Shown: in pieces, positions 1 to 14,479 of the stretch
Numbering within the stretch: the first letter of the stretch is position 1
Layout: every line of letters starts with the position of its first letter
Assembly (NCBI GenBank): GCA_035582835.1
Contig: JAYKAV010001000.1
Span: 2,789,403-2,853,402 of the forward strand
From: Phoebastria nigripes
Lineage: Eukaryota > Chordata > Aves > Procellariiformes > Diomedeidae
Direction of reading: 5' to 3'
DNA: 64,000 nucleotides
Position numbers and translations under genes: made by a program
The notes under the pieces: generated by a model
Told to the model about the DNA's origin: nothing
The model's database searches: none
The model's input: only the letters and a program-made list of their open reading frames with translations

Positions 1-1911
1 ATTCAATGACAGCAAAGAGTGTGTTTAGTGGTGTGCCCATTTATAACCCTGCTTAGGCAGCAGGGGTAGGTATGTAGGAGCCGGTGGCAGAGCCGGAGCC
101 CATGGTGGTCAGTGCTGGGGGGCCATGCGGGGATGCTGCTCAGCACAGGGCTGCAGGTGGGCATGCTTTTTGGTACAGCAATGCTCAAACGGGTAACCCA
201 TAGTTTTGGAGAGTGGCAGGTGCACTGTGGGCACTCTCTGTTACTGTTTTTAAATTTTGGGGTGGCAATGGACTGATCTTAGCATTGCAGTCTAATATGT
301 ATTATCCTTGAGCAGGGTCAAAAACCACAAGCCTGAACCTCTCGCCGAGGTGAAAACTACACTGAAGTTAGACCATTGCTTCAAACTCCACCACAGAGGT
401 TTGTCACCAGCTTTCCATTTCTTTGTGTTAGTTGTATCACTGGCCAGCTGGTGTTTCTGCAGATTTTTTTACTTGACTGAATTCCTCAATGCATTTACAG
501 GTGCATGATAGCATATCACTTAACCAGAAATGCAAATGCCTGTATGGGCTGATAATAAACATAAATTGATTGACAAATAATGTAGTTAAATACATTTTTA
601 CTTTGGACAAAGAGCATTGAAGTCCATAGAAGTTTTGCCTGTTCAACCAATCGTATCACAAGATGATTAGTGGATGAAAAGATGTGAACCTGGAAGCTCA
701 AGTACAATCTTGGTGAGAAGACTGCCTTTGGGTTTCAGATCGTTTTAGTGCTCGAGGGCTTGGAAGGATCACAGTATGTGCCCAGGCCTCATGGCCTTGC
801 TATTTTCAGCCCAAAAGCCTGCGCTGCTGTCTGCCCACAGCAAAGCAGGGAATTGCAGGTGGTCAGCTGGCTGCTGAATAACTTGGTGTACATCGGCCAT
901 GAAGTCCAAGTTACCTACGCAGAGTCCCAGCTGCTCACCATGTCCCAACAGCATGTATCATTCAGCCTTGTTTCAGGGTTTGAACCCTAAGCAATCGCCT
1001 TTCCTTTCTTAAATATAAATATGTATGAAGAATTACAGCTGCCCATGGTTTTGTAACTCTGTGCACTCCGCTTATGAATTGCGCGGGGCTGGAGGGTGCA
1101 TTGTGCACCGGGCTGGTGGGAGGCTGAGGAGGAGGAGGCTGGTGGTGGTGAAAAGAGGCCATGTACAGGCTGGTCCAGGGCGTCCATCCTACCAGCAGGT
1201 GGGCAGGAGGACACATCTTCCGTATTTTTTTAAGAAATAGATTAATATTTTAATGATAGATGGTTTGTTTTGATGAGTTTTGAAATGAAGTGCCGATCTT
1301 GGCTCTTTGAAGGGAAGCAATTGACCCTAAAGATTCTGCTTTTTTGTGAACAAAAGGGCTATGGTTTTATTTTTCTTCGCATGATCTCTATAAGGGGTCA
1401 TTTTAAGGATGCACGAAGCACACTTACAGAAGACAGGAGCAGGGTTTTTTCTGCAGTAAAATATTCAGCCAGCGCTCTTTGTCTCTCCCTGAGAACATTG
1501 CAGGATCCAGGAGCATTAAGTGAGCCACAGATGCCAAACCAGGGGGAAAAAAAAAGAAACAAACTATATTTTCTGCTCATCTGTGGAGTGAGGATAACAC
1601 AGGCCCAGAAGCGCACGTTGTGAAGCAATTTCAGTCGTAGCTGAGTGCCTGTTTTCCCCTGGAGCACAGACTGTAAAAACCTTAAAAACGCTGGTTTCTA
1701 TTTCCTTAATATTCTAGTTTTGAAGATGATATTGTGATGAAGAACGAAGAGGAATGTCCTTTTTAAAGCCCTGCTCTCTTTATAATTAGGAGATTTGGGC
1801 AGCTTGAAGTAGGAGAACCATGCACTAGCTTTTCCTACCTATTTGTAATGCATAGATAAATATTTCATTTAGAGAGAACGAGACGTGAACACAATAGCTT
1901 ATATTTTAATC

Positions 1912-2009
1912 TGTTACACCCAATGTAAATCTGGAGTAACTCTAACATTCAGAAGTCAGCATTGTTAGTCTGGGTTTATCTCTCTGTAATTGAGATGGGA
2001 ATCTGGCCC
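1912..2009. repeat. Decayed palindromic MITE-like repeat relic
   Basis: The segment has a loose inverted structure. A left half containing GTAAATCTGGAGTAACTC is mirrored by a right half containing TTAGTCTGGGTTTA, and it ends in AATCTGGCCC. From memory this resembles an old palindromic family common in sauropsid genomes, built around time-worn versions of a GTAAATC-rich arm and a GAAGTCA centre. The family name is not certain. It is probably non-functional and useful mainly as a hint of taxon. Confidence 0.4.
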
Positions 2010-3112
2010 ACTCTCTGCAACAGACTGCAAAGAGCTTTTTACCTTTAAATCTATCACATTTAAATTACATGGGGCCACAACGTGTCACCTACATCCTTGA
2101 CTATTTTAATACAAAAATATAGTTTAAATCTCCCTGGATTTGCTGATCATCCTGGGATTTCTAAAGATACTGTTAGGCTGTAAGAGATAATGAATAGCAA
2201 CAAAGAAAAAGGTCTATATTCAGTTTTTCTGTATTAGAATAAATAATTTGATTGTGGTATAGTTTGAGACTTAGCACTATGCAGCGTGCGGCATGTTACT
2301 GCCAGCCACACCTATGGATCCACACCTTTGGGTGCATGTAGCCGGTGCTCCTGTGACACAAGGGCATCACCTCCAACACCACTGCAGGCTTGCGGGAAGC
2401 GCTTCCTTTGAACCCGAGTTTGTGAACTTGCAGCCTGTGTCCAGAGTAATGCTGTTCCATGTATTTTATTTTTATTTTTTTATTGCACCTTGATTGCTTG
2501 TGCTCTTAACTAAAGCATAAGGAAGGCTAACAATGAATAGTGGTAAAGACAAATTAGAGATATTTGGCTCTCTTAGTGGGTTATCTCCCGGGTGAGTTAA
2601 GCAAGGGCAGGGTACAGAGGCTCCATCTGCGGAGGCCAGTGCTTCCGCTTCTCCATCTGCTGGGTGGACACCGGCCTCGGCTCGCTGCACAACAGACGAA
2701 ACACGTACAAGCAGATTTTTCCAGACCAACCGAAATGAATTTGACTAACCAACAAATGGTTCGCTCAGCTAACGGGGAGGGGGCAGCCTGCAGATCTATA
2801 GGCTGGGTGACCGTAGATAATTCATGCAACAACCCAGTGCCTTGCTTAACTCAGCTGTAAAATTGAGTAAAAATAGCACATCGGTTACAATGAGGTGTCG
2901 CATCTTGGCCAGTAATGTTCTTTGGGCAGAACAGACCAACCCTCTTACAGAATGGACATGAGCAGAAACACTGCTGTGGCACTGCGAGCCCCTCAGCTGA
3001 CAATACAGGGTGTTTTGCTAAGCTCTTATCCAAACTAATAAACTCTTTAAAAAATCTATTCAAAAATCTATTTCTTTTTCCCAAGAATATAGCTAGATAT
3101 TTACTGTTGTGA

Positions 3113-3180
3113 GAGGGGATAAAATCCTGATCCCATCAAAGTCAACTGGAAGAGCTTAGTGCAGCTAGGACTTCATTTGG
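3113..3180. repeat. Decayed palindromic repeat relic
   Basis: CCTGATCCCATCAAAGTCAA on the left is loosely mirrored by GGACTTCATTTGG on the right. This is the same style of old palindromic repeat as the other relics in the window. The middle, about 30 bases, no longer pairs. The assignment rests on remembered family character, not on a library search. Confidence 0.35.
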
Positions 3181-6100
3181 AGAGCTACGGAGACACTATC
3201 CGAAGTTTTTCTTTTCATAGCAGATCCTCATGTTCATAGAAATAAATGCCTTGCCATACATGCTTCAGACTTGCAAGGAACCTCAGTGTGAGATATGGTG
3301 GACAAAGATGAGCGTGCATATATTTGCAGTTTTTTTAAAAAAGGCAGCAGTTCAGAGAAATCTGTGAGGAGGGAGGAGACATGGATAAACTCATCACTTT
3401 CCTAATTGCTGTCATTAAAATGTCTGTTGAGAATAAACATTTGCCCAACTCCAGTAACAATGGTATGAAAAGAAATGGTAAAAAGTGGGAAATGGGAAGG
3501 AAAGTTTGCTGAATAAATGACTTATTTACTGAGGAGAAATCACAGCACTGTTTCAATGTGCATTCACCTTTTACTCTGGCGTTTGTACAGAAAAGTTAAC
3601 TTGGCAGCTAAATACTAGTTTGGAGTCCCTTTAGAATTATTTTACAAAGCAAGAAATGGTTCAGTTGTGAAGGTAGTAAAAAAGGAAACTAATGCTTGTC
3701 GTGGAAAATCTTTTTGTTGTTGTTTTTTCCTTCTTTCTTCTTTTAAGTGTTAAAAGCAAGTAAACCCCTAGTGATCTTAAATAATTTGCGTAAGTACACT
3801 TAGCACATTCACTTCCTTGGGAGTGCTGATTGGGTACCAATGTATTAGTCCCTTTAAAAAGAAAAAAAAAGAAGATAATGAGAGGCAGGAATGTTACCTT
3901 CATGATAATTTCCTGGTCTTCTGCTTTCCTCGGAGGTCTGGTGTGTGGGAGCGCTGACCACCTCGACACTTGTGCAGTTAATAGAGTCACTTAGGAAATG
4001 AGAGATGGCAAACGGCAATTTGAGGTGGGAGGGATGGCTCCAGCAGTAAATGGCACGCATTAGGACAGCCTAATCGCTTAAATGCAGCCTATTAGTAAGT
4101 TTAGCTGAAGATGTTAAAAGAATCCTTGCAGCCTCTCCGCTGGCATGTTTGGAAGGGAGTTCAGTTATGAGACTATTAAAATGTTATTTTGATAATTAAG
4201 CCCACAGCTGTTGTGAGGGCGTTGGGGGCAGGAGCTGGCGAAGCAGCCGGCTGCACAGCGCACCACCAGCGTGGGAGGCAGGCAGGGGAGAGGAGAGGAG
4301 AGGAGTCCCCGGGAGCTCCCCGGCGCACGGAAGAGCCGGGAAGGCCACCTCCACCACACGGCAGGCATGGCTTCCCAGGGGGAAGGTGTGAAGCCAGGAG
4401 GGGCTGCTCCCTTGGTCTGTCAGGGATTTGGTCTCTGATTTCCGCAGCGTGGGCAGCTGTACGTGGCAGGGGGAGAACAGGTCTTCCAGGATGTGTAGAG
4501 TTGTTTTGCTTTTGTGTAGGGAAGCGTGGCTGGGTAGAAGAAAACTTGCGTCTGAGGGAGAATGGCTGTAGTGAGCAGTGCCGTGGCCAATACCGGGGAG
4601 GTGGAGCGGAGCTGCGTTAGCCTGCATGTGGGCAGCAGCACCTGGGTTACACACAGGCCCCGTGTATCTGCCAAGTTGTGTACTGGGACCAAAGGTGCCG
4701 TGGCACGACTGCAGTGGTAATATTTAGTGCACGAGGATGTGCAGTGTTGCTCTGTCCCGTGATTAATTCTGATCCTTCACAGATGCTTAACTGGATTAGT
4801 TCTTTCGGCATTAACAAAGCTACTATCCTGTGTACTTCTGTGTAAATATGCCTTCAAACTTTCCTGTTAAAATTAATGGCAAAATTTCTGCTGTTGTTGG
4901 AAGTGGAATCAGGCCATGATTGTGTTCAGACCGCAGATACCTCTATCAAAACAAACAAACAAACCCGGAAGGGGCTCGGTATTTTAGAAGGCTTTGGTCC
5001 CTGGGAGTGACCTATGGTTTGGTTTAGTGCTTTAAGTGCTTACTAAGTATGCAATAATAAAACCACAACCAATTTCATTGTGACAGCTGACCTAAACTCT
5101 TTTGTAAGCATACAGATTACATTTGTATTTTATGCATGCTGCTACAGAGTGAAACATATATTGTGCTATATGCATAGATAAATAGTTTATCTGTGCTGCC
5201 CTAATCTCCTCTTCTGAGTTAAAATTAGGATGATTTACAGTGTTTATCCATATTGAGCAGGATATAATTGCCCAAATTAAGGCTGTCCATCAGGACAACT
5301 GGTAAATTCAATCTCTTGTCTGTGTGTGTCAGTGGTAACCTTTCCACAATTGCTCCTCTACTCGTACTGCAATGTCAGTTGTGGTCCCTTGCTGGCTCCC
5401 TGCCTGCACATGCTCACTGAATACAGAATCAGAAAATGGTACATGGGATTTTGTAAAATAGACCACATAAACAGAATGTAAAATGGGGAAAATTAGCCTT
5501 TTGATGAAAAGGGGAATGAAACCCAAGTACAGCTCCTGCTCCCTGTGTCAAAAATCATTGCACTTGCATAATCTTTTCAACTTTTCAGCCATCTCCTGCT
5601 TCCCATGATTGGAAAAATGTCTTCAGTAACATCTGTCTTCTTTCTCAATTGATACACCCCTGAAGAGGGCCAAGTTTTAAAATATTACATACAACATCAA
5701 CTATGTATCTAAACTCAATTATTTGTAAGCTCAGTTTTTAATTATCAGCTGGTTTATATATATGTACAGGTACTGTCAGTGTTGATCTTTATTAACATCC
5801 AAATAACATTTGCTTTTTTAGAAAGTACAAAAATAAAGGAAACAGCCCTTTAAAGTCTCGCCAGAACAGACAGGTATAACCTCACCTTCCTGGGAGGTCC
5901 CTGCTGAAAATTAACTGATAGTTTCTGCTCTAGCTGTGAGTGATCCATATTAAAAAACATTCTGTAATCAGACTATATACTTTGAAGTACATTGAGCATT
6001 TCTGTATTTGATATTTTCACACAGCACCATAAACATCTTCTGCTCTGTGCAAAGCATTTCAGATAAGGCCTGCCGTTAACTTGGGCAACCAGAGTACCTG

Positions 6101-7770
6101 GGACACTGGGTGCAGCATGTGAAGGAGAAGAGCTGTGCTCAGTTTGCAGAGGTTTACAGAAGGTGCTGGAGAGCTTTGCATGGGCAGTCACCAGGCGCCT
6201 ACAAGTGCAGCGCTGTCTGTCAGGGCAGGTGACCCATCCTGGTGTGTCCTACCCTGACTTCATACAGGTTTGATTTCCTCCACTTCATTGGGATTATTTT
6301 TGCTGAAGACTAGTAGCAGTAGGATCCAATCCAAGTCCTAAGGAAGTCACGCTGGAACCTGCTACCACATACGCAATTGTGGCCAAGGTGTGCTTTAGCA
6401 AGAAATTGTTTGCACCTGCAAAGTTTAGAAGAATCTGAACTTGAAATGTGTGAGGCAAAACAAATCCAGGAAAGGATTCCTGGGTGGGAGGATGTCAGAG
6501 TTATAGCCACAGGACAGTGAGATGGTCTTAGTGTGAGCACCTTGACCCCACCAGGGACTGGAAGGCCAAGATGCAAGGAGACCAAGGCAAAGGAAAATGC
6601 CATAGTTAAGGCAGGAGATGGTTATAGCGTGGGTCAGGAATTTCACAGTCGAGGGGAAGTGGAAAGGATAGATTTTTGTTGAGGAATAAGAGGGCTTAAC
6701 ACTACAATAGTATGTTATTACAAGTCTGTTGAACTTGTTTTTGCTTTAGGGTGTTTTGATTCCTCAAAAGCGAATTAATTACATAGTAACTTTGAAATCC
6801 TGGCTTCCTTACCAGTAGGAAAAGGTTACTCTTCCCTTGTGGCTATTTCTTATTACCACCTTGTGATGATAAAGTATTTGGCACATGAAAGTCGGATGCT
6901 TTGGAGATTACTACACAAGTTATTAGCCTATCTACGTACCTGAAGTATTTATAACGGTATTAATGTCTTCCACTGTTCAACCTTTGTAACAAGGAGCATC
7001 ACTTGACAATTGAGAGGAGATGCATCCTTTTCCCAGAGCCAAGGCCCAAATGTGACTTCCAGCAACCTTGCGAACAGACATCTTCACACGCACGGGCCAG
7101 ACTCATCTGTGTTGTGCATTATAACACCTAGGCAGGTACTCACCCACTGTCACTGATTTCTGTTGCTGTCATTCCAAGTTACAGGAGACGTAAGTAAGAG
7201 ATGAGCCCAGAAAAAAATATGAAGAATTTTTTTGGGAAAAAAACTCTCTAGGATAGCAATGGCATTGGGGCAGGAGACCTAAAGGTAGTGAGTATTGTCA
7301 AGAAAAGAAATTGAATGTTCTCATTAGATCTATTTCTACACCACTTTCCTCTTAAAAAGAATATTAAATGTCCTTTAGGCAACACTTTGAAAGCACCTTT
7401 TCCTTTTTCCAGATGCTGTAATTAAAAGCCATTCGATTGGTACCTAAGTTAAGAATCACCTTTCTCCATGTTAATTAAAGGCTATAGCTCACTAGANCTG
7501 CCAAGTGCCTAGGTCTTGGTGACTTTTGAGGGTTTCAGGAAGAATCCTGGTCCGAAGTGCTGGAACACCTTTGAAGCAGTCACTTAGATAACAAATGCCT
7601 ACTGTATTGCCTTTTTTAGGGATAATGATTATAAGCTTTTGTTCTGAAGGGGGTGGCATCATATGTTGCTCATGTAATAGCTGATGGCAATTTATTTGAA
7701 GTTAGATAACTTGTCCTATTTATTGTGTCCATAGATGCAACATTTATGTCTTTATAGTTTTTTTGCTGAT

Positions 7771-7856
7771 TTGTGTGTGTGTATATATATATATAAAAAA
7801 AAGTGTGTGAGTATATATAAAAAATATATATAAAAAAAATTATATATATAAAAAAA
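7771..7856. repeat. Compound TG/TA/poly-A microsatellite
   Basis: A short (TG)n run passes into (TA)n, then alternating blocks of poly-A and TATATA. It is a low-complexity, slippage-prone tract with no sign of coding. Small open frames called across it are artefacts of the repeat. Confidence 0.9.
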
Positions 7857-10800
7857 GCACGCATGGACCCCTCTGGTGTACAAGTCCTGGGCCCTCAGCC
7901 CTATCCATTCACTCTGAGGAGGCAGTTGTGCCTTTCGAAGGGAGGAGGGCTAACCATGTGTTCTGCCTCCACCCTTAGCCATGACCCCTTAGACTGCCTG
8001 AAGCCATTAATCCCCCATTCCAGTGTACTGTGTGCACTGCATTTGTTGCAGTTTCATGGCAATTGTGTTTCTGTGACACAAAGGGATTCTTCAGTGAAAT
8101 ACCAGCCAAATATATGTTGGGTTTCTTGGTTGGTTTTCAACTTGTAAAATACCAGTGTAAATAAAGAAAAGAGCCAAAGTGTTGTGTTGAGTCTCCCTAG
8201 CCTGACGATGCACTGAGGCCACGTCCATGTCCCTGCTGTGGAGGATGGCATCAGCCCGCAGCAGGAGGCAGAGCCGCCCAAGGGCCTGGCTTGGTGTATC
8301 CCCGAGGCTGGTCCTGCAGTAAGGATGCAGGAGGACATCTCCAGTCTAGAAATGTCTCCGAAATTGTCTCGGCACCTGGAGAGATTTGGCACAAGCCCAG
8401 CTCCTGCCACTGCCTGTGGATCTCTCTTGGGCTAAGGCAATGTCCACTCCTGCTTTATTTATGCAGACAGAAATGACATGCTGGAGAAACATGAATGGGC
8501 TTGTCTGTGCTTTTGAAAAGAATTTTAACGTAACACCTTTTTTTCAGGGAAGTGCAAACAGCTTGCCCCCAAATCTCAAGAGCTAGACTTTGTAGTGTCA
8601 AGGATTTCTCCTGTCAGGTGTCTAGTTATGAAAATGCCTTGAGTAGAGATCTCTGGTTATCTGGTTTATTTGAATTGCTGAAAGCCCCATCCTGCAAACT
8701 GCTGACTGAGCTTGGATGAAGATAAATTTGGGTAATGAAAGATGACCCACTGTAAAGAAAATGCTGGGAATGGCTCTTCTGTTCATCTCTCTGTAAGATT
8801 CTCAACAAGACGTTTCCACTTGTAATTCTCCCTATGCATCTGCAAGATAAAACATTACATTTTAGCTCAGAGATTTCTTTCTCCTTTTCTCTTTTGCTTT
8901 CAGTACTTAGGTGTGCAGTTTCTAAGGATCAGTTGTGAGGTTTAAAGAATCAAAGGTAATTTTCCTCCTTAGCAAAAGATTTCCAAAATTCTGATGCCTT
9001 CTCTAAGCTACAGCAGAATAATGGGAGGCTGGTGGTACTGTCATGTTGCCATTAGCTTCGCTGCTCGGTAGCTGCACATCAGCACAGTAATCATTTTCAG
9101 ATTTACAAGCATTAAATATTTTAATTTAATGCCTTGGCTCTCTTGTAATTCATGCACTTAATTATATGATAATTACTCAAATGAAAGAGATACAGCTGCT
9201 GCTGTATCAATTCTTCTAGGAATCTGAGATTTTGCAATTGGCCTCTGATTTCAGGGTGGTTTTTTTTCTGTCCCTTTCCAAAAGCTAGTGGGCACTTAAA
9301 GGTAATTTTTTGAGTATGTGGAACAGACGTGAATTTCAGGTAATGTTACCTTCCTAGCTTCTTTTCCTGGAGTGTGGCGTACATTTGGCAGCTGGGGGAC
9401 TGGGCACTGCACTGGCTGTTTTTACTGCTCCTTATGGATTATAGTCATTAAAACGGAGGAGCTAAGGCAAAGCTTGCACAGCGCAGGACCTTGCTCCATT
9501 ACAGATGGCTGCAGAAGGAAGTAAACTGTAGGAAAGAGGTGTGTGTTTGTGTACACGTGCACATAACTGTATAGAATTTAATACCTTCATAATGGGCCAA
9601 TTGGCCAGTCTGCAAGCACTGCACAATGAAATCACACAATAAATTAAAGTCAAGTGTAAAGGTTCGACCAGGCCAAATAGACCACCAACTGGAACAAAAG
9701 GATTTGGCACAAAGGCAAACCCAAGTGACCTCAGCAGAGAAGGGCAATTAACACACAGGGTGAGGAAGAAAAGAAGTTAGCAAATACAAAAAAAGCAAAG
9801 TCAGTTCAAAGAAGGGGGCCCCTAGAATTCGTGGAGGATAACGCTGCCAAAATACACGAAGTGTCCATGAGGACCACGCAGCCGCCAGCCTGGGGCTGTG
9901 GCACCTCCTCTCCAGGAGGAGAGCTCCTTACGGCATCCTGCAGCAGGTAATGCCCCAGACTCCTGGTTCCTACTTTCCAGCCTGCAGTGGCTCTGTGCTT
10001 AACTGTTTAAAATACATAACAACAGGCTTTTTCTTAGGAGAAGCGGTAATTAAAAGATGGAGGAATAGGTCTTCTGATTTTTACTGTTTTGGTTTTATCG
10101 TATATCTCCAGTGCTCGAAGGTGGAAGATTAGCATGGGAATACTCTTCAGTTAGGAGATGTGCTTGTGAAAGTCTCCATAAAGTTATTTGCAACTTAAAT
10201 TACTTAAGACCTTTGAAAACCGTTCCGTGTGTATGTGCAGCTCGCTCTGCAGGAGGGTTAGTACCACATCCCTGCAAGCCTCTGCTGGGTAGGGTCTGGC
10301 AAGAGGGCCAGGCTGAACAGCAGCCTTATGAAATTGCTTGTGCTGTGTACAAATACTTGAACCCTTCCACGCTGAACCCCTTGCAGTGTATCAGAAAAGG
10401 AGCAGCAGTTTCAGGCCTTGTGTATTCAAAGGAAATGTGCTTGTGGGCAGGCGGGAAAGAGGCTGTTCCCCCCAGTGGGGCTGATGGAGCTCTCTGGGAT
10501 CGCTTTCTGCAGAGCTCCGTGTCGCACATTTTAATTTCTGGTTGTTTGCTGCTGCCCTGTCTTCTGGCCCCAGGTTGATTAAAATGTTAGGTGAGCCTTC
10601 AGTGGTTAATCATGGGGCCTGCCCCACTTGAAGGGCAGGGGATCGGGGCTGTGGGGCCAGCAAGCAGCATCCCCACAGCAGAGGGGCAATTGCTGAGCCT
10701 GAGCTTCTGGGCAGGCGTGGAGGAACATGCCTGGCAGTGACTCGCAGCTGGCACTGGCAGATCAGCAGCAGTGCCATGCTTTTCGAGAGGAGGAGGTTCT

Positions 10801-12068
10801 TTGCTCCCTCTTTACTGAAAAACAGAAAAAGCAAGAGACTTTTTAACAGCAACCACAGTAAAGTTTTGTGAAAACATGTTGCAGCCATATTTAAAGTTTT
10901 TGTTGGTGGTGGTTGTTGATATGTGAGATTATGCTTAATCCCTCAGGGACTCAGGATATTTTGTAAGAATTGTAAGTGTAAATATTTGGCAAGAGTTTCA
11001 TATCCGTCCTCTCCGAGTCCCACTGGAATAGATGACGCCGGGTTACTGTACTGTGTGTAGTTTCTGTTGATGGCAGTAGCAGATTTAACACTTCTACACA
11101 GTTGCATTTTACTTTATTAGTATTTGAAGTTCGTCTTGCGTATGTGAAGTAATTGCTCTGCAGCATGCTTTCTTGGAAGAGGATATGTTTGTTCAGTTTC
11201 TTAAAAGCTGTAAACGAGAGGCAACGCAAACTACAGGCCAATCGCTATTAAAAATACAGAGAGATGTTTTTAATTGCTAAAGGCATCTAGCGTAAAGCAG
11301 AAATATTTATTTGCCTGGCTTGTAGTCTGATTGTCAGACTTACAATAATGCTAAATCCATTCAAACAGTTACTGGAAATTGGTATTTGAACTTGTGAACT
11401 CAGGAAAACTCCTAATCTGCTCAGAGGTCTCTGGCGTGCCCTCCGAGCCCTGCAGACTGTTGTCGAGCTTTCCTTTAACTCTCCAGAGACCTTGGTGGCT
11501 GCATTTCTGAGTTCCTTCCTAAATGCAAGTTGCACCAAAAGGGTTACAAAATTTTAAACCCTGTGTATGCAGACAATTTTCAGCTAGCTTACAGCAGCTG
11601 CGGAGTCGTGCTGATAGATTAAAAGCAGCTCCCAGCCCCAGAATGAAGTACATTAGAGCTCCTGCTGAGCCGAGCTGGGGTGAGGCCTACACAGCTGTCA
11701 TTTAGGCCAAGTTTCCAACTGAAAACTGAAGAAAAGGATGTAACTTAAAGAAAAGTTATATTTTAAAATAAGGCATCTGCTTATTAATCAAATATAGGCA
11801 GGAGTTCAGTTGTGCAGTGGGTTTCAGCCTCAGCAGCCTGACACTTGGGAAGGTAGGGAGATAATTTTCAAGGATCAAGAAGGGGCATGTCCAGTCAAAG
11901 GCTGTTACTCGGTGGCACTGTAAAAATAATCCTTTTTTTCTGTACTTGTCTCTCTCCCTGAAAAATAACCAGAATACGAGTATTCTTGAACTGTTGCACG
12001 TCTGAGTGAGGAAGGCTGATCAGCTCACGCAATTGCTTTTTGCTGATATTGACCTTAAAGCGTAGCCA

Positions 12069-12080
12069 ATTCCCTAGGGA
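12069..12080. promoter_or_regulatory. Perfect EBF-type palindromic site
   Basis: The sequence ATTCCCTAGGGA contains an exact TCCCNNGGGA palindrome, the established consensus of the early B-cell factor (EBF/COE) family. ZNF521 and ZNF423 are known EBF-interacting proteins, so a site in an intron of this gene is of interest. A single 8-of-8 match can arise by chance in 64 kb, so function is only a possibility. Confidence 0.3.
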
Positions 12081-14360
12081 GCGTGCTTATATAAATCTGC
12101 AGTTAGCAGAGAGGTATTTATAAGAACAGAAATCTTTATGGCCTGTCCTCTATTTCCCGGTATGTCTTTACCATGGGAGAGGCAGTCTCCGTTAGCCAGG
12201 CAAGTTCAGGAAATCGTGTGAGCACAGCTGATCCCGCACCTACCCACCCCTCTACCCCGTGGATGGCAACGCTGCATTCAACACCGTGCTGATGCTTGCC
12301 CCTATGCCGAATTCTGTTAATTCTCTGCTGGAGCACATTTGTTTGACCATGTCTCATCCTAGTAACATAAATGAACCCGTGCCTTTTGGTTGTCTCTTCA
12401 CTTCCATGACCAAGAGTAGCTTTCTTGTCCTTGGTACACGCCAGCTTCTCAGTGGCTTCTGAATTTTTAATGCAGAGGGTCATTCATGAAAAACTGAGCA
12501 AAGAATATGAATTAATTATATTATCACATTGGCATACTTTGGCTTCCGAGGACTTTTGTACCCATTTTTCATTTAATTTGCCTGTACAGTTGCAACAGAT
12601 CTGTCCCTGCTCCTCACTTGCAGTTAACTGACTGTTTATCTCACAGTATCGCCTGCAAGTGCCCAAACCAGATTTATCTCTGGTTTATTTAAAATAAAAA
12701 ATTCAAAAATATTTGTTTAAAATACTGACTTTTGTCTGTATATAGTGTGTGGTATGAATAATTTGTTGGAGTTCAGATGCTACAGTGTTTCAGGTCTTAT
12801 CAGAAATGTATGATATGAATTTGAAAGTATGCCCTCTCGCTTGCTTTCTCATGTATAGTGCATAATGAATTTCCAGCTTGGCAGAAAAGAAAGGATCAGA
12901 GTAGGAAGCAGAGTATACCATGAGGATTTATCATGATACCGTTGAAAACAATATGACAACTCTGGGTAATTTCTTGGTTTCTGAAGTAACAGTCTCATTT
13001 GGGAAAGGACCCTATAAAATACAGAACTTGAGTTCTTCAGCTAAAGAATAACTATCAGTAATTAATTAGGTTAATGTCATAGGTGCCTGGTTCTAGTTTC
13101 CTTGCTTATCCCAAACTATCCAACATTTTTCAGCATCATCCAACATTAATGTTAGCGTACATAAACCTATTTTTTTAATATAAATTGGGGATAACTTTGG
13201 ATATGAGTGAATGTATATAATGAGTTGAAAGGCATAGTAAAGCTAGTCAGATCTATTTGTAGCGTGTACAGTAAACATTAGTGTTCCAGCAGTGTAGGTG
13301 GACCGAATCAGTGATCTTCCCAGAATACTCAAAGCAGAAATAGTAATATTCTTTGGGACCTTAGATCTGAAGTTTGACACATGAACTCATTCTAGTGTGG
13401 TGGTTCTTAATATATACATTTCGGAGATGATACTCCTCTATGGGACCGTGCACATGTGTACATGTTCGCATAGATCCTGTTATTTAATATTATTTATTCA
13501 TCTTGACAGTAGTGAAAGATGGTTTTTACTTGTGTGTCAGAATAAAGCTAATGGAAATTCAGTAATCATCCCTTAAGTATAGAGGAAGTAACTCAAAGAG
13601 AAAGCACTCCACTTGGCTATTGCTGTGAATCTCCAAACAGTGGCAAATAAGAAATGTATATGTTGAACTTTCTATTCTATGTGGAATAAGTGATAACTTG
13701 GTATTCTCTTGCTTGGTGAATGCAGGGCACACACGTGCATTTGGCCTCTAGTAGAGTCAAATAAGTCACCTTTACCAGCCCTTGAAAAACTCCTGGACTA
13801 GCAAGACTTCCTGCTGTTTGTAGAACAAGGTTAGTAAGTTAGTCCAGTGTTGGCATAAAAATGTATAAAGCACTTGTAAAGAGCTAAATATCTAAATTTA
13901 TTAAGTGCTAAATATTGAGCATTATTTTCTACTTACGATTTTGAAACCAGTGTGATGAATGTTCTTAGTAAACGTGCTTGCAACAAAAGCATACATTACA
14001 AAGTTTCTTGGTAGGAAAATTAAATTAAATATAGTGCAGTTAAAATGCATTATAGGCCTGAACCACAGAATATATCACAGTCGGTGAAAACAAAGCTTGC
14101 TACCATTCTGTTGCTCTTCCAGAAAGGAGGATTGTACTGTATTATCAGCGATAACAACAACAACAAAAAAGCCTAACAAAAAATTTCATTTTTAGCAGCT
14201 GTTACTTGAAGTAATAGCTTGAGTTCTTAAGGATTTTTCTCACTTAGTTTAGGAATGATATACTGTAATCTGCATCACTATAAGATGTTAGTTTTCTGTT
14301 AACTTGTTCCTGCCATGGAACAATTGCAGGTGAATGAATCGGTGTGCAAACAGAATTAAT

Positions 14361-14479
14361 GTGTTTGGGTTTTTGGGGGGAGGTTTTTTGGTGTGGGGTT
14401 TTGGTGGGTGTGGTGGAGGGTTTTTTGTAGTTTTTTTGGTTTGTTTGTTTTTTGTTTTTTGTTTTTTGTTTTTTTTTAA
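14361..14479. repeat. G/T-only low-complexity tract with (TTTTTTG)n
   Basis: For almost 120 bases the plus strand is nearly free of A and C. The first half mixes G runs of 3 to 6 with T runs. The second half becomes repeated GTTTTTT units and ends in a T run. It is strongly strand-asymmetric and could be an old retroposon tail in reverse or a simple expansion. The G-rich half could fold into a quadruplex with long loops. Confidence 0.8.
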
